A stretch of DNA of 64,000 nt from Proteles cristata cristata (GCA_017311185.1 JAESUZ010003505.1:3224001-3288000), one strand, 5' to 3'; positions 34,869-47,065 are shown, numbered from the stretch's first letter. The notes: generated by a model from the sequence alone, not told the origin. Translations and numbers: made by a program.

Positions 34869-35045
34869 AATATATTAGAATGGTAGGCGAACATCTTAGA
34901 CCCATCTGTATCCTTCTACCCCATGGGAGAGAAATAGGGAGTCGGAGACCTCCGTTGTTCTCTATTATTCCTGAGAGAGCTTCACTTTTCGAAGGACAGG
35001 AGTTCAATGCTCTAAGAACCTCCCCTGAGACTCTGCCCCTCAAGC

Positions 35046-35205
35046 AGTGATGATAGTAGCCGACATTTACAATGCTCACCTCTGTATCAGGCATGGCTCT
35101 AAGCAGTTCGTGTGCATTTATTTATTTGACCCTCACAGCAGACATGAGAGGTCTATTTTATCCCCGTTTTACAGTTGAGGAAATTAAGGCACAAAGATGT
35201 CCACA
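35046..35205 (-). repeat. MIR-type fragment
   Basis: Reverse MIR order: CATTTACAATGCTCACCTCT, CAGGCATGGCTCTAAGCAGT, TTGACCCTCACAGCAGACAT, CCCCGTTTTACAGTTGAGGA. Confidence 0.7.
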
Positions 35206-35951
35206 CAGGAGGTATCAGTGGCCCAGTGCATTTGGCCTGGGCCAGCTGGCTCTGGCTTTTGCACCCATGGCCTCTCTGGATCCCGGGTACTGTTGAGGCG
35301 CCATCTGTCTGTGTCCTCCTGGCCTCTGTGGACCCTGAGGAGGAGGCCTTTGTGAGGTGTGACAGTCGAGACAGAGGTCTGCCCGGGATGCCACAGCCTA
35401 ATTGGGATCTGGGTGTGTTCTCTTGCCGCTCTTTGCCAGTCGCGTGGTTCGTTCTTATTCTGACTTGCTTGTTTATGGGCCCGGGGGCTTGGCACAGAGA
35501 AAACTAGAGGTTCACAAAGTCTGCACAGGAATGAGACAGACTCCTGCTCCTGTTGATGAGAGTTAAACATCTCAAGCGCTACTTTTCCTCCCCACCCCTA
35601 TCTCCCACTTTATTGTTTTTGGAAAGTGCTCAAATCCTGCTGTTCAGCCAGTGACTGTAAAGCAGAGTGATTTACCACTTAGGTGTTCTTGGACTCTTTA
35701 GGTTTTATACAAGGAAAGGGGGCAGATGCTCCCTCTCTCTAGAACACAGAAAACAAGGTGACTTCTTCCTTGAGTAAGTGATACACACAGGTTTACGGCA
35801 AAGGCAAGTTTTGCTTTATAAACTGCCAAAGAAGCTCTTGAACCTGGGTCAAGCTTATTTCCACACCCCCCTCCCCCCTTCTTCTTAATGAATCTGGCTT
35901 TGGTTTAGGACTCTGAAGGAATGTCAAAGGATTGTCATCAACAACACTTTT
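35206..35951. other. Intergenic, no recognised gene
   Basis: No gene or repeat is recognised. A 128-codon minus-strand frame and a 110-codon plus-strand frame overlap here, as expected by chance in GC-moderate DNA. Confidence 0.55.
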
Positions 35952-36391
35952 AGGTGTTGAATTGTGTCTCCCCACAAATTCATATGTTGAATGCTGGCCC
36001 CTAAAACCTCAGAACATGACCTCCTGTGGAACTGTGGTTATTGGAGATGTAATTAGTCAGGATGAGGTCCCAGCTGGGGTGGCCCCCAATCCCAAATGAC
36101 TGGAGTCCTTATGAAAAGGAGCGAGTTGGACACAGATACATGCACCAGGAGGGTGCCATGGGAAGGTAGGGGCGATGCCCCAGCCCACGGAACGCCAACA
36201 GTTGCCAGGAAACCACCTGAAGCGGAGGAGGGGCCTGGGACGGGTTCTTCCTCACAGACCTGCGAAGGAGCCAACCCTGCCAAGGCCTTGATCTTGGACT
36301 TCCGGCCTCCAGAACTGGGAGATGATTTCAGTTGGTTAAGCCACTCAGTTTGTGGTATTCTGTTACGGCAGCCCTTGCAAACGAATACAAA
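35952..36391 (+). mobile_element. MLT1-type (ERVL-MaLR) solo LTR
   Basis: The order AGGTGTTGAATTGTGTCTCC, CAAATTCATATGTTGAATGC, CCTCAGAACATGACC, GACTGGAGTCCTTATGAAAA, CCTTGATCTTGGACTTCCGG, CCTCCAGAACTGGGAGA, TTAAGCCACTCAGTTTGTGG, GCAAACGAATACAAA follows the MaLR LTR layout closely. No internal retroviral coding sequence is attached. Confidence 0.75.
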
Positions 36392-37800
36392 TTCTTTTCT
36401 TAAGCAAACAAAGAAAACGGTAAAAGTGAAAACGTCTGATGGAGGTGGGCTTTCCTTTTTCCAATGTGGCCGCACCTTAGAAGCAGAGGACCTCCGCGCT
36501 GGCGGGGACGTGCACAGGTGTGCGGCCGGTTCTGTGTGAGCCCAGGGGCACCGCTCGCTGCCTTCCCCACCCACACCTCTGTCCCTTCCCTCTTGTCAGC
36601 AGATCCCTTTCACAAGCTCCGTGTCCCAGAGATAGACTTCTCCTCTCAGCTCCCTAAACCCTCTCGCTTTCTCCGCCTTTTCCTTTAAACCTTCCTCGTT
36701 TGATAAAAATACGCTGACTGCTTCCTTTCAGCTTTCTCTGGTCTGGAAGTGAAATCACCACCCCCCTGTATTGTGGAAGAAACACCACCCTAGCTTTACA
36801 TTTGTTCCCACCTCATCCCCTCCAGTGCCTTTACCCTTCGCCTGTATATTTGGATGGCGTATGCTGTGCCTCACCGTCTGGTGCCTGCCCTACTTCTGCT
36901 GCATGTTAGGTAGCGTTGGAGCTGTTAGGGAAGCCAGCAACTGGGTCGGGCCGCCGTCAGAGGTGAAGGAGCGTGTTGGGGCAGCACCCGTGAACCCTGA
37001 AGGGTAGGCAGACCATGGTTAGAAGCACACACCAACACAGATGACTTCCCAATTGGGGGATCTGGCTGAGAACCAAAGACAGAAGAGAAGAGGAAAAAAA
37101 AAAAACAAGCAGACTGAGAATAGGGGTTTGGGGTCCAGACCAAGTGCACAGCCGTGTAGACAGTCGCTGGCAGCAGCGGAAGGTGTATGTGCCCAGCACT
37201 GGGCAGTGAGTAGGACTTGTGGAGGTTGGAGCCCTACAGCTGAGGAGGTGTGGAGACTCATGGGACCGTGCCATTGTGTCGCCCACGATGAAGATCTCCT
37301 GAGTTCACGGACCCAGGCGGTGGAGGGCTTTGAGTATTATGCTTTCTGTGCTATCATGCTTTACTGACAGGAATTGTTCTTTCTAAAAGTTTACTCCTTT
37401 TCTCTTTGGAACCCCAGTGGTGTCCAAATCTACTCTGTCTGGAAGAGTGGCCTAGGGGAGGGAGAAAGTGCGCAGTGCCCTGGCTGGACCCCGGGGGTGC
37501 AGGGTCCTGACTCAGGCTGTGCTGTAGACTGGTCTGTGCAGATGTGGAGGATCATGGGGAAGGTGGCAGAATTCCTGGATGTCTTGTTTGATGGGTACGT
37601 TCTACCCAGACAGCAAATTTTCTTTTCCCCTAGCAGATACCAAAGTAGAGCTAGGTTGCTACTTCTGTTTTTCTGTTCTCTTTGGTAGATAAAACAAGCC
37701 TATCTTCCCCCCACAGACTTAAGGTATTAAATAAATACTTACTGAAACCCTTTATTTTCCTCAGTTTAGCTCATTTGCTCATCTTCAATGGTAAGGACTT
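36392..37800. other. Intergenic, no recognised gene
   Basis: Ordinary sequence with an A-run at 37096-37107. Open frames on both strands, up to 109 codons, lack recognisable features. Confidence 0.55.
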
Positions 37801-38215
37801 ACTGGGTGTGAGTCTGAGCCAAAAGCTTCACACTTATTATCTTTTAAATTTTATTTTATTTTTATTTTAGAGAATGAGTGGGGGAGAGGGGCAGAGGGAG
37901 AGAGAAAGAATCTCAAGCAGACTCCATGGTCAGCATGGAGCCCAATGCGGGGCTTGATCCTACAACCCTGGGATCGTGACCTGAGTGGAAATCAAGAGTT
38001 AGACACTCAACCAACTGAGCCACGCAGACGCTCCACATTTATTATCTTCTTTAAATGCTCCACTAATGTAATATTGTTCTCATTTCAAAGATGAGAAGAC
38101 TGAGGCTTACAGAGATTAAATAACTTGTCCAGCAACAAAGAAATAGGGAGAGGCAGAGCCAGGACTTAACTGAGATCTGACTTCAAATTCTGTGTTAAGC
38201 ATTGCACTGACATAA
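37801..38215 (-). repeat. MIR-type fragment split by a Can-SINE
   Basis: MIR-like sequence on the left (about 37801-37844) resumes after the SINE: TTATTATCTTCTTTAAATGC, CTCATTTCAAAGATGAGAAG, TTAAATAACTTGTCCAGCAA, GGCAGAGCCAGGACTTAACT. The target site is inside the older element. Confidence 0.6.
37847..38032 (-). mobile_element. Can-SINE inserted into MIR
   Basis: Reverse-oriented, tail side TTTTATTTTATTTTTATTTT, head ending GAGCCACGCAGACGCTCC. Flanks CACTTATTATCTTTT and CACATTTATTATCTT are the diverged target duplication. Confidence 0.9.
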
Positions 38216-38991
38216 CCAGTCATATCAGACTTAGCAATTCTGGGTTCCTCAGAATTCCTCTTTACTATTCCTGATGACTTTCAAAGTAAAATTTTGCCAT
38301 AACCTGCTGTATTATTCATCTCAAATCACAAAGCAGTAGACAGAAGACTTACCATTTATTTATTATTACTCCAGCCCTAATCAACTCTTCTATATAGAGA
38401 TATAGCGCTTATATAGACCTCAGGGTGTGTTCCTATTTATTATCTCATTATAATAACATGTGATGGAGTTTGAGCCAGGAAGGGGACTTGGCAGCTTCCA
38501 TTGCGCTCCCCACCTTTTCTAAATGAAGATGTCGAGACTCATGGAGGCTTTGTAATTTGAATGTTACAGGAATTGTGAAGCCTGGCATAGGACTCAAGTT
38601 TCCATATGTTCTAGTGTTCTCGCCACACTTGCTGTCCCGCCCAGAGCCCTGATCTTCCCCAGAACCTCGCTGAGGTTGTTGGGTGAGAAAACACAGGCTC
38701 AGAGGAGTTAAGTGATGCTTGCTAAAGAAGCCAAACAGAGTTAGTAGCACAAGCAAGACATGAGCTTCAGAACCCTGATTACCGCCTTGGGGTGCCTTCT
38801 GTCATCCGACCCCAACTCCGCACCCCTTGCCACACTGAGCCTGGTAGGTCTGCCCTCTCTGTAGGTCTCAGAGTGGCCGTGTTGCCTCGGCAACACCGAG
38901 AGGGAAACAGGGAGAGAGGGAGCGAGAACCATACTCATATTAATATCTTATTGCGAACATATTAAAAGGTGCCTGGGAACTTTTGTTCCAT
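38216..38991. other. Intergenic with MIR-like sequence
   Basis: 38355-38700 contains MIR-like pieces (TTATTATCTCATTATAATAA ... CTCAGAGGAGTTAAGTGATG) without clear ends. No gene recognised. Confidence 0.45.

Positions 38992-38994
<3 letters not shown>

Positions 38995-39040
<46 letters not shown>
38995..39040. repeat. (GT)n microsatellite
   Basis: About 22 GT repeats, ending at GTATGTTTC. Confidence 0.96.
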
Positions 39041-39043
<3 letters not shown>

Positions 39044-39137
39044 TTCTTTTACTCCTCTATTTTTCTTTTTTTGTGTGCATGAAAAAATTCAGATGTTACA
39101 AATATTAAAGAATTCTTCCTGTTTGGAGACCAGACAC

Positions 39138-39141
39138 AAAA

Positions 39142-39172
<31 letters not shown>

Positions 39173-39244
39173 AAGAAAGAAAGAGAAAAGAAAGAAAGAA
39201 AGGAAAAGAAAGAAAGAAAGAAAGAAAAGAAAAGAAAAAGAAAA
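39138..39244 (+). repeat. Uninterrupted purine tract (GAAA/GA)n
   Basis: About 107 consecutive purines made of GAAA, GA and AAAAG units. Near-mirror symmetry gives triplex (H-DNA) potential. It creates a Lys/Glu/Arg-rich chance open frame. Confidence 0.95.
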
Positions 39245-39511
39245 TTGAACTATTTGCTTCCATTTCTAGCAATATAGTTGACTCCCTATCCTGGAAAGCC
39301 TCAGATCAGAAAAAATAAATCTATAAAATTTCCAGGTGAAATATTTCATAGTATTTCTTGGCTCTTCAATCTCATAAAACAGGGATCTCCATCCACCATT
39401 AAACTAGCAACTCGGACCCAAGGGAACTGGTTTGTTCATACTGAGCAAGGAAACTAGGAGACAGGGCCAACTGCAACAAGGTCTGAGTATTTAAAACAGT
39501 AATAACAAGAC

Positions 39512-39748
39512 GGGGGGAAAGAGAGAAGGAGAGAGAGGAGGAGGAGAAAGAAGGAGGGAGGGGAAGGAGGGAAGGAAGGGGGAAGAAAGGGAAGGAAGGA
39601 AGGATGGATGGAAGGGGGGAGAGAGGGAGGGAGGAAGGAAGAAGGAAGGAAAGAAAAAAGGGAAAGGAGGGAAGGCGGGGAAGGGGAGGAAGATGGGGAG
39701 AGGGAGGAAGATGAAGCAGGAGGTGGGGAAAAGAAGGAAGGAAGGGAA
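39512..39748 (+). repeat. Purine-rich GGAA/GGGA tract
   Basis: About 237 bp of G and A with only a few pyrimidine interruptions (for example T at 39605 and 39609, C at 39676). The first 93 bases are uninterrupted. The minus strand gives a Pro/Ser/Phe-rich chance frame of 123 codons. Confidence 0.93.
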
Positions 39749-40090
39749 CCTAGGCAAAGAAGTAACATACTGGACAGACAGTAGTCGCCTGGGAGCCGAT
39801 ATGTGTTCTGACAGAGTTGAATCATTCTAAGGTCTTCGTGTTGTTGGGGAGAATATGGAGATAGTGGTTAATTTTAGATTTTTTTTTTTTTAATTAAGAA
39901 CGTTTGCTAAGGTAGGGTAATCACAGAAAGAGTAGAAGGAGAGGAAGAGATGGAATGAAGAGGACAGAGAAAACTCGAATGACCTAGTGTGGCAGGTAAA
40001 GAACCTTGTGAACTTTCCAGGGACCGACCCCTTGATGCGAGCAGAAGAAATTGTCTGTGTCCAGCCCTGGACCAGGTATAGGGTGTTATT
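39749..40090. other. Intergenic, no recognised gene
   Basis: Ordinary DNA with a T-run at 39881-39892. Confidence 0.5.
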
Positions 40091-40106
40091 TAAAAATAAT
40101 TAAATT

Positions 40107-40320
40107 TGGGCGTCTGGGTGGCTCAGTTAAGCATCCGACTTCGGCTCAGGTCATGATCTCACAGTTCATCGGTTCAAGCCCCACGTCGGGCTCTGTGCTG
40201 ACAGTTCAGAGCCTGGAGACTGTTTCAGGTTCTGTGTCTCCCTCTCTCTCTGACCCTCCCCTGTTCATGCTGTCTCTCTCTTTCTCAGAAATAAATAAAA
40301 ACATTAAAAAAATAAATAAA
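40107..40320 (+). mobile_element. Can-SINE with perfect target duplication
   Basis: Head GGGCGTCTGGGTGGCTCAG, with a short deletion in the A-box region (CAGTTAAGC), and an AAATAAATAAAAACATT tail. A perfect 16-bp duplication TAAAAATAATTAAATT lies at 40091-40106 and 40321-40336. Confidence 0.95.
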
Positions 40321-40336
40321 TAAAAATAATTAAATT

Positions 40337-40560
40337 GACATTGCTGAGCACTAAGTAACTTACCAGGCACTAGTCTAGGCTCTTCTTGTGTATTTCACTG
40401 GACCCTCAGAACAACCCCATTAGATGGGTGCCTTTGTTTCCCCCACACGTTACAGAGGAAGAGCTGAGGAAAAATGGTCACCCAGCTGGGAAGTGGAGAT
40501 GCTGGGATTTGGACACTGACATATGAATTCCACAATGTTCCCTTTAACTCCTAAACCGTG
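40337..40560 (-). repeat. MIR-type fragment
   Basis: Reverse MIR order: TACCAGGCACTAGTCTAGGC, GGACCCTCAGAACAACCCCA, ACGTTACAGAGGAAGAGCTG, GTCACCCAGCTGGGAAGTGG, TGGGATTTGGACACTGACAT. Confidence 0.7.
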
Positions 40561-42919
40561 CTGCCTTGGCAAAATCCTTGCAGGGAAATCCTTGTCCTAG
40601 CAAAATTCCAGAGAGGAGGTCCAGGGAACCACATGCCTCCAGACGGCTCAAGGCCCCTCCCCTCCATTCTCACGTCCCAGGAACCTTCAGCTGCACACAA
40701 TGGGGACCCATTGTCCCGATTTCACGGGTATAGGCCAGCACTGTGTTCTTGGACTCGGATCATGCGTGAACTCTGACAAGTGCATAGACTCGCTTTCTCT
40801 TAAGCTTTTATGTTTTGGTGACTGGGGTTGTGGTGGGGATTACAGCAATCTGTAATGACATGTGGATATTCTTCTCATAATTGATGCATACATAGGACAT
40901 ATTCGGTCCCTCACCCCAAGCAGTTATTTTTCACTCATTACAGGATCTAAATTTAAAATCTCACACTTGGAGAGCCACCAATTCATTAGCATATGGGTGA
41001 TGGCTCCGGAGACATTTATTTGTTAATACCAAACATGGATGGGTTCCCTTATGCCTAAAACTTACATAATGTAGATTTACAATTGTATAATGGTTCTGGA
41101 AAATTCCGTAGAAGGCTTGCTTCCAAGGACTTGGAGATGTTTAAAACACAGTGTCTGGAGCCAGGAAGCCAGATCAGATATCCTCTGGAAATAAGTCCTT
41201 GAGATTTTGGAAGAAAACCATGTCACAAAACTGTGACCCTTTCTTATCTCTGCGTTCAATGTTTATCTTTCCTCCATTGCCTTCTGTCTCTTTCTGGTAG
41301 CTTCTAATTTGGGTTCAGCCTTTCCCCACTTCTGGGATATTTTCCCTCCTTTCATTTGAGAAGCCACTGAGATAGACAGGTGGAGTTTCCTGACTGGCAC
41401 AGAGATGTGTCCACATGAAGCCCAAGTGTAGGCTGAGGCCAGGGTTCGACTGTCAGACTTAGTCTCATTTGTGTGCTAAAGCGTGTTCCACGTGTGGAGT
41501 GTTAGGAAATGTGGCATTCTGTCTCTCCCCTCTGCTGCTAGTGTCCTCACCATGGACACCGGTGTCTTAACACAACCCCTCATTCTCTGTGGGAAGCAGG
41601 AGAGAGCCAGGGAAGAAAATCCAGGGAATTCTGGGTTCACGTTCCCTTCACAGGGAGCATTTGCCATCACGTGCCAGTTACCTGAGCCAGTTGCCATCTT
41701 GTTTTTTGGTAAATGGGATCATAGCAGAACCGATTCCATACATGTTTTAGCCAGAACTAAACTTTTGCTACAGATCTTCGATTCCTCACCATTTTAGTCA
41801 GAGGAGAGAGAAGAGCAGCTAGAGACACCCAAAATATTACTATTTTACACTTACAAATAACTGATCGTCCTGGAGGCTTTACTTGTCTCCCCACTTTAGA
41901 TTTATTTATTTATGTGCTCTTATTGAGCGCAACTTATATTTTTTGACTAACCTTCCTGAAAGTAGGGTGACCAGATGTCCCTGTTTGCCCAGGAGGGCCT
42001 TGGTTTAAGCGTTTTGTCCTAGTCTAATTAATAGCATCCTTTTTACTTTAAAAAGTGTCCTAATGGAATAACAAATAATGTGGTAACTCTAATGAAAGCT
42101 GCTGCAAATGATTTTTAGGTTATAACTAATCCTCTGTGTTTGGACCAGAGGGTCCACAGCACCTTTAAAATATCAAATGAAGAATAAAAGGAAGAATGAA
42201 GATTTTTATCCACAAGTCTAATTACTTCAGCTCAAAACAATATTTCAAATGGACTTAGCAGAATTTATTAAATAATTGCATCTGTGTGTTTTTCACTCTA
42301 TATTAAAGCTTAAAATGTTGTTAGTCATCATTACATGCTATTACCTAAAAGTCCTATATTTTGCTATAAGTTGAAGTAGTTATTCTTAAATAGAGTCTGG
42401 AATTTCCATATTTGGGGCCTTTTTCCCCCCAATTCTTGTAATTTGATAGAATAGGAAACTATTGGGGCTTTGCTTCTTTTTTGATATATGATTTTAATTG
42501 TTCATGTATAACATTTCCTTAAATTACAGGAAGCCACATGTTGGAAAAAAGATCCATCCTTCACAATCCATCTGTGGTATAGTGTGGTTTTTCACTGGCT
42601 TGGGAAATGGGTCTGTGGTGACCTGCAAACAGAACTGAGAAAAGAAAACTTTCGAGATTGATTAGTCTGAAGGAGGCGTGTGGATTTAACTCTAAATCTC
42701 ATGCACCATCTGTACAAACCAGCCGAGGGAGTCATTTGAGTCATCCGAAGAAATTTGTCTTCTGTTTTACATGTGCATCTATTCATAAAAACTTATTAAT
42801 AAGATCACAAATTTGGGGGCTGTTCTAGCAGGGTAAAAGTGTGTATGAACTTCATTCATACTACGGAACAGCAGTTAAGAGAGCCCTTGCAGCTGCTCCC
42901 GTCAGTCAGTGCAGAGGCT
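40561..42919. other. Intergenic, no recognised gene
   Basis: Unassigned sequence. At 41960-42090, GGTGACCAGATGTCCCTGTT followed by CCTAGTCTAATTAATAGCAT looks like an old DNA-transposon-type repeat, family not named. 42220-42560 is AT-rich and unique-looking. Confidence 0.5.
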
Positions 42920-42944
42920 GGGGGGCGGGGTTGGGGGGGAGGGG
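42920..42944 (+). other. Potential G-quadruplex
   Basis: G-runs of 6, 4, 7 and 4 are separated by C, TT and A, giving a very short-loop quadruplex pattern. Confidence 0.7.
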
Positions 42945-42965
42945 TTGTCCTGGACCCGGAATCCT

Positions 42966-43115
42966 GGGAGGGGCGCAGTTCTGGTTCTTCGACCTCTGAA
43001 CGACTTTGGGCACATCACTTACTGCCTTTGGGCCTTCATTTTTTCATCTTTAATGATGATATCTCCTATCTTGCTCACCTCCAACCTTGGACACTCAATA
43101 AACTGTAAAGTCCTG
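42966..43115 (+). repeat. MIR-type fragment
   Basis: Forward MIR order: ACGACTTTGGGCACATCACT, TGCCTTTGGGCCTTCATTTT, TTTCATCTTTAATGATGATA, CTCAATAAAC. Confidence 0.6.
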
Positions 43116-44304
43116 TGCAAACATTAGGCAGCATTTACTATCCCTTAGCTGCAGATGGAGCTGAGGGAAGACAAAGTAGCAAAATCCACATTATATATCC
43201 ATGGCATTTGTTGGGTTTCTGTTAGGACCACAGCACTGAAGAGGGTCTAAAATTAGCACAGCGCACATTTATTGAGGGCCTACTTTTGGAAAGGCACGAG
43301 GCATCTGATTAGCAGAGTGGAGCCGTCCCTGGCCACCCCATAAGTCGCAAAGCCTCAGTGTTTGTCCCTGGCTTGCTTTTCTTGCATCACACGTATCGCT
43401 ATTTCACATTCTTTATAACTTACTACTCTATTTGTTTATTATTATCTCTTCCCATTAGGATGCAGACTCCTTAGTGACAGAACGTTTTGTTCTTACTGCT
43501 GTTATTTTGTTATCCCAGAACTTCTAGCCTTTATTAGCACGAAGCAGGTGCTCAGAGCACATGGGATCCGTGCACAGAACGGTCCTTGGTCTCAAGGGGC
43601 AAACAAGCCAGGGAGGCAGTCGGAATCTCTGGGCGTGTTACGTTGTGTCACAGTGTGGTGAGCGCCGTAATCAGAGCAAAACAAGGCCTTCTCACTCCGC
43701 AGGAGAACAGAAGGGCTGAGGGAGGGAGAAGGTGGAAAGCTTGTCGGAGTGCCGACCACAGGTGGAATCTTGAAGGGTGAGTGAGAGTTTCTCAGGAGGA
43801 TCGAGGGACCACAGGCATCTCCGGCAAACAGGACAGTGTCCAAGAAGGCCAGGAGATGGAAATGACGTTGTCGTAGGAATCGTTGAGCTAGTCAGGCGCG
43901 TGGCAGTGAGAGCCCATGGTGATTCACCGGAGCATCAGGAGATGTGAGGGCTTGTATTCCTAATTGCTCTTCTAAGTAAAAAGTGCAACAGAAATGAAGA
44001 CTTACAGATTGATGCCAGGACCTGCTCTGGGTGAATGTGTTGGAAAAAGACGGTGGGGAGGCCATTTCTGTGTGGCCCTGTGCTTTGTTTTACTTTTAGG
44101 ATACTGTTCTCTGTTGCAGATTATCCGTGCTCAGAAAGTGGCTTTACAGCTCACGTGATCTTCACATTTTGTCACAGGGTGAGGAGTAACTGAAAATAAT
44201 CGCTGCCCTGGCCAAGCCCACTTCATCTCGTGGTAGGACACTTCAAGGAATTGTTCAACACAAAGCTGTTTTTCATTATAAAATGATCGCAGTTAACAGT
44301 TTTG
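43116..44304. other. Intergenic with old repeat remnants
   Basis: 43430-43560 (ATTAGGATGCAGACTCCTTA ... GAAGCAGGTGCTC) resembles an L2 3' end. The remainder is unassigned. Confidence 0.45.
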
Positions 44305-44314
44305 TGGACCTTTT

Positions 44315-44543
44315 TTTTTAATGTTTTTTTTTTTTTTTTAATTTATTTCTAGGGGAGAGAGAGAGAGACAGCGTGAGCAGGGAAGGGTCAGAGAGAGAGG
44401 GAGTCACGAGACTCTGAAAGAGGCTCCAGGCTCTGAGCTGGCAGCCAGCACAGAGCCCGACGCGGGGCCCGAACCCACGAACCGCGGGATCATGACCTAA
44501 GAGAAAGTCGGACGCTTAACTGACTAAGCCACCCAGGCGCCCC
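44315..44543 (-). mobile_element. Can-SINE
   Basis: Reverse-oriented, with a long poly-T tail side and a head ending AAGCCACCCAGGCGCCCC. A perfect 10-bp target duplication TGGACCTTTT is at 44305-44314 and 44544-44553. Confidence 0.95.
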
Positions 44544-44553
44544 TGGACCTTTT

Positions 44554-46899
44554 CTGAGTACAGGTTGATACCACTCACTAAAATCTGAGGAACCCACCCC
44601 GATACTATGGTTTTTAGCTGGTCTTCTGTGGTTAGTTAAGTATGACACTGTGTCGGGTTGTGACTGAAGTCCAGTGGAGAACTCAGCGGAAGCAGCCATT
44701 TCTCCCTATTATGTGCACAGGGTAGCCGTGACACGTCTGAGGAAAATAGAAAGATTTACTTAATGAATTGTTAATATTATCGACTGTGCCAGTCAGGCAA
44801 CTTTCTATTTTTTTCACCTCTCAATCTATGTAGAGGTGAGGCGACTCAACGTTTTCATTCACTCGATTCACTAAGATTGTTTCGTTTGGAAGCTTTTTGG
44901 ATTTGATGGGGAGAGCACAGTAGTGGTCTGTTTGGGTTTCAGAAAAGTATTAGGCCTTTCCAGAGGATGCCTGTTCTCTGTTAGAGCGTGCCTAGTTGCC
45001 CTTGGCTTTGTAAAAGGCCATACTTTGGTGCTATCTTTAATGACTCGCAGCCTCGTGAGTATAAACTTAGGTTCTTTACATGAACGAATACGGCCGCAAC
45101 ATATGCTAATTTAGCAAAGACAGTTTTTCAGTATAAGGAAGATTATACAGGAGGGGTTACAAAGCTGGACGGAGGGACTACACACCAAGATTATGGTGAA
45201 CTGGATTCTTTCATATGGTAAACAACCAGAGGAACTCTTCTGATTTTACTGAAAATATTTTAAGCACTTTGAAGAGACACAGGATCCTCATGGGTACTTT
45301 TCCAAACAAGAGGGCAGCACATAATACTAAATTGGTGGCATATTCAGAGTAGACACCGATTACGAGCTTTACCTCAGGTAACAAAGCCTGTAGAACAGAA
45401 GTCAGCCGTCTCATGGTCAGTGTCAAAATCTTACCAGAGAAGATGGTTAAATAGTCTTATGATTTCCAACTGCATTCACAAGTGATTTGGGGCCTCTCCA
45501 TGGTAGTTAATATAAAGACTGAAATGTATAATCTTTTTATTACTATGTAGTCTGATTTTTACCTTAAACTATTTAATATTAAACCAAATTGCTGATGATC
45601 AATTTCCATTTTTAATTGAAAAACTCATTTTGAAGTGTATATTTAGACAGATTAGGCATATGATTATATATGTCTTAAGTTTTGCAGTTTAAATTTATAA
45701 TGTAGTCCTTATTTCATTGAAGATTTTAGGTTACCCTTTAAGTATCTTTGGCAAATAACACTGGTTTTCCATTTATTGCCAGCCGCTCCATCCTCATTGC
45801 CTTGACTCAGGCCTTTGGGATGTAGGATGGCAGTAGAAACACAAGAATGTGGCGATGATTGGGTAGAGTGAGGGGCATGGGATGGATGGGAGGGAGCTGT
45901 GAGAGAGAGAAGCCCAGGCTGGCTCGTTCCCATGTTTTTGCTCTGTGAGACAGGACGGGGGAGGGGGTGGCGTCATTCACCATGTGGAAATGTGTGCCAG
46001 GAAGCCAGAGGCTGAGAGAATGGGGATAACGATGAGTGGTTTTGTGTTAAGGAGCAGCCTGAGTTTGATTGTCCATGGAGAATCTGGGGAAAATATTCAG
46101 TTGGGGAATAGGGATTTGGATATTGGGAGGAGGTCAGATGGTGAGAGTTTGGGGAAAGCATTCACTTACAGGGGTTAACACTAAGCAGAGGGTGTTGTTG
46201 AGCTCAGCTAGGGAGACTGGGAAGGGGAGGAAGTGACTGGGGATGGATTCCAGAGAACGGCAGTGTTTTGTGGGCAGGGGAGAATCGAGAGGTGGGAGGA
46301 GAGCCAGTAGAGAGAGACAAAACAGACACGGGAGAGACATGTTTGAAGAGGAGAGAGTGGGCACCAGTACCGAGCAAGAGCCCAGATAAGAACGTCAGTC
46401 GTCCACGGATTTTGCAGTGGAGAGCTCGTCAGTTACATCAGCAAGAAGAAAAATGTGTGTGCATCATATTTAGGAATTATGTAATACTGAGAAGTATGAG
46501 AATAAGGGCCAAAATATGTAGCATAAACAATAAGTGCTACGAAGTTCAAGAAAGGGGAGGGCCCAGAAGTAAGACGACCTCTCGGCTTCTGTGTGTGGAA
46601 TCAGCAGTCTGTTAAACCTCTCAGTTGCCCGCAGTCCTCTCTCCCTTCAGCCTGCCCGCCTCGCCCGCCTCGCCCCCCTCGCCCGCCCTCTCATGCATCA
46701 GCTGTGGAGGCCTGGGGTTCTCACCCAGCGGTGTCTCCCATCCACACTTCTCCATTCTTCCAGCGAGAACTCAAATTCCAACTGGCGGCGTGGCAACCGC
46801 CCGATTGCAGTAGCGCCGCAGCGGGGACGGGTCTCTTTCTTTTCCAGATGATCCTCTACGCTATGGCTGGGCTGATTAATAATCAAAAGGAAACAAAAC
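44554..46899. other. Intergenic, no recognised gene
   Basis: AT-rich to 45760, then purine-leaning with short frames on both strands. A pyrimidine-rich simple patch of CCTCGCCCG-like units lies at 46662-46692. Confidence 0.55.
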
Positions 46900-47065
46900 A
46901 CAACATTTGAGAAGTATAACTCACATACCACAAATTCACCAGTTCTTCAGCGTTGGATATGTTTTGATATATCTGTGCAATTGTGCCGCCGTGGCCACGA
47001 TTCAGTTTAACAATACTTTCGTCGTCCCCAAAAGCTTCCCCCTGCCTATTCACAGCCAGCTTCCA
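46900..47065. mobile_element. L1M-type LINE remnant
   Basis: AGAAGTATAACTCACATACC, ACAAATTCACCAGTTCTTCA, ATATATCTGTGCAATTGTGC and TCGTCGTCCCCAAAAGCTTC follow an old LINE-1 3'-region consensus recalled from mammalian genomes. Confidence 0.55.

Noticed and set aside
35952..36391. MaLR LTR as part of a complete endogenous retrovirus
   Set aside because: No gag, pol or second LTR follows; it is a solo LTR-type remnant.
39454..39825. 123-codon Pro/Ser/Phe-rich minus-strand frame
   Set aside because: It is the translation of a purine-rich simple repeat and has no gene context.
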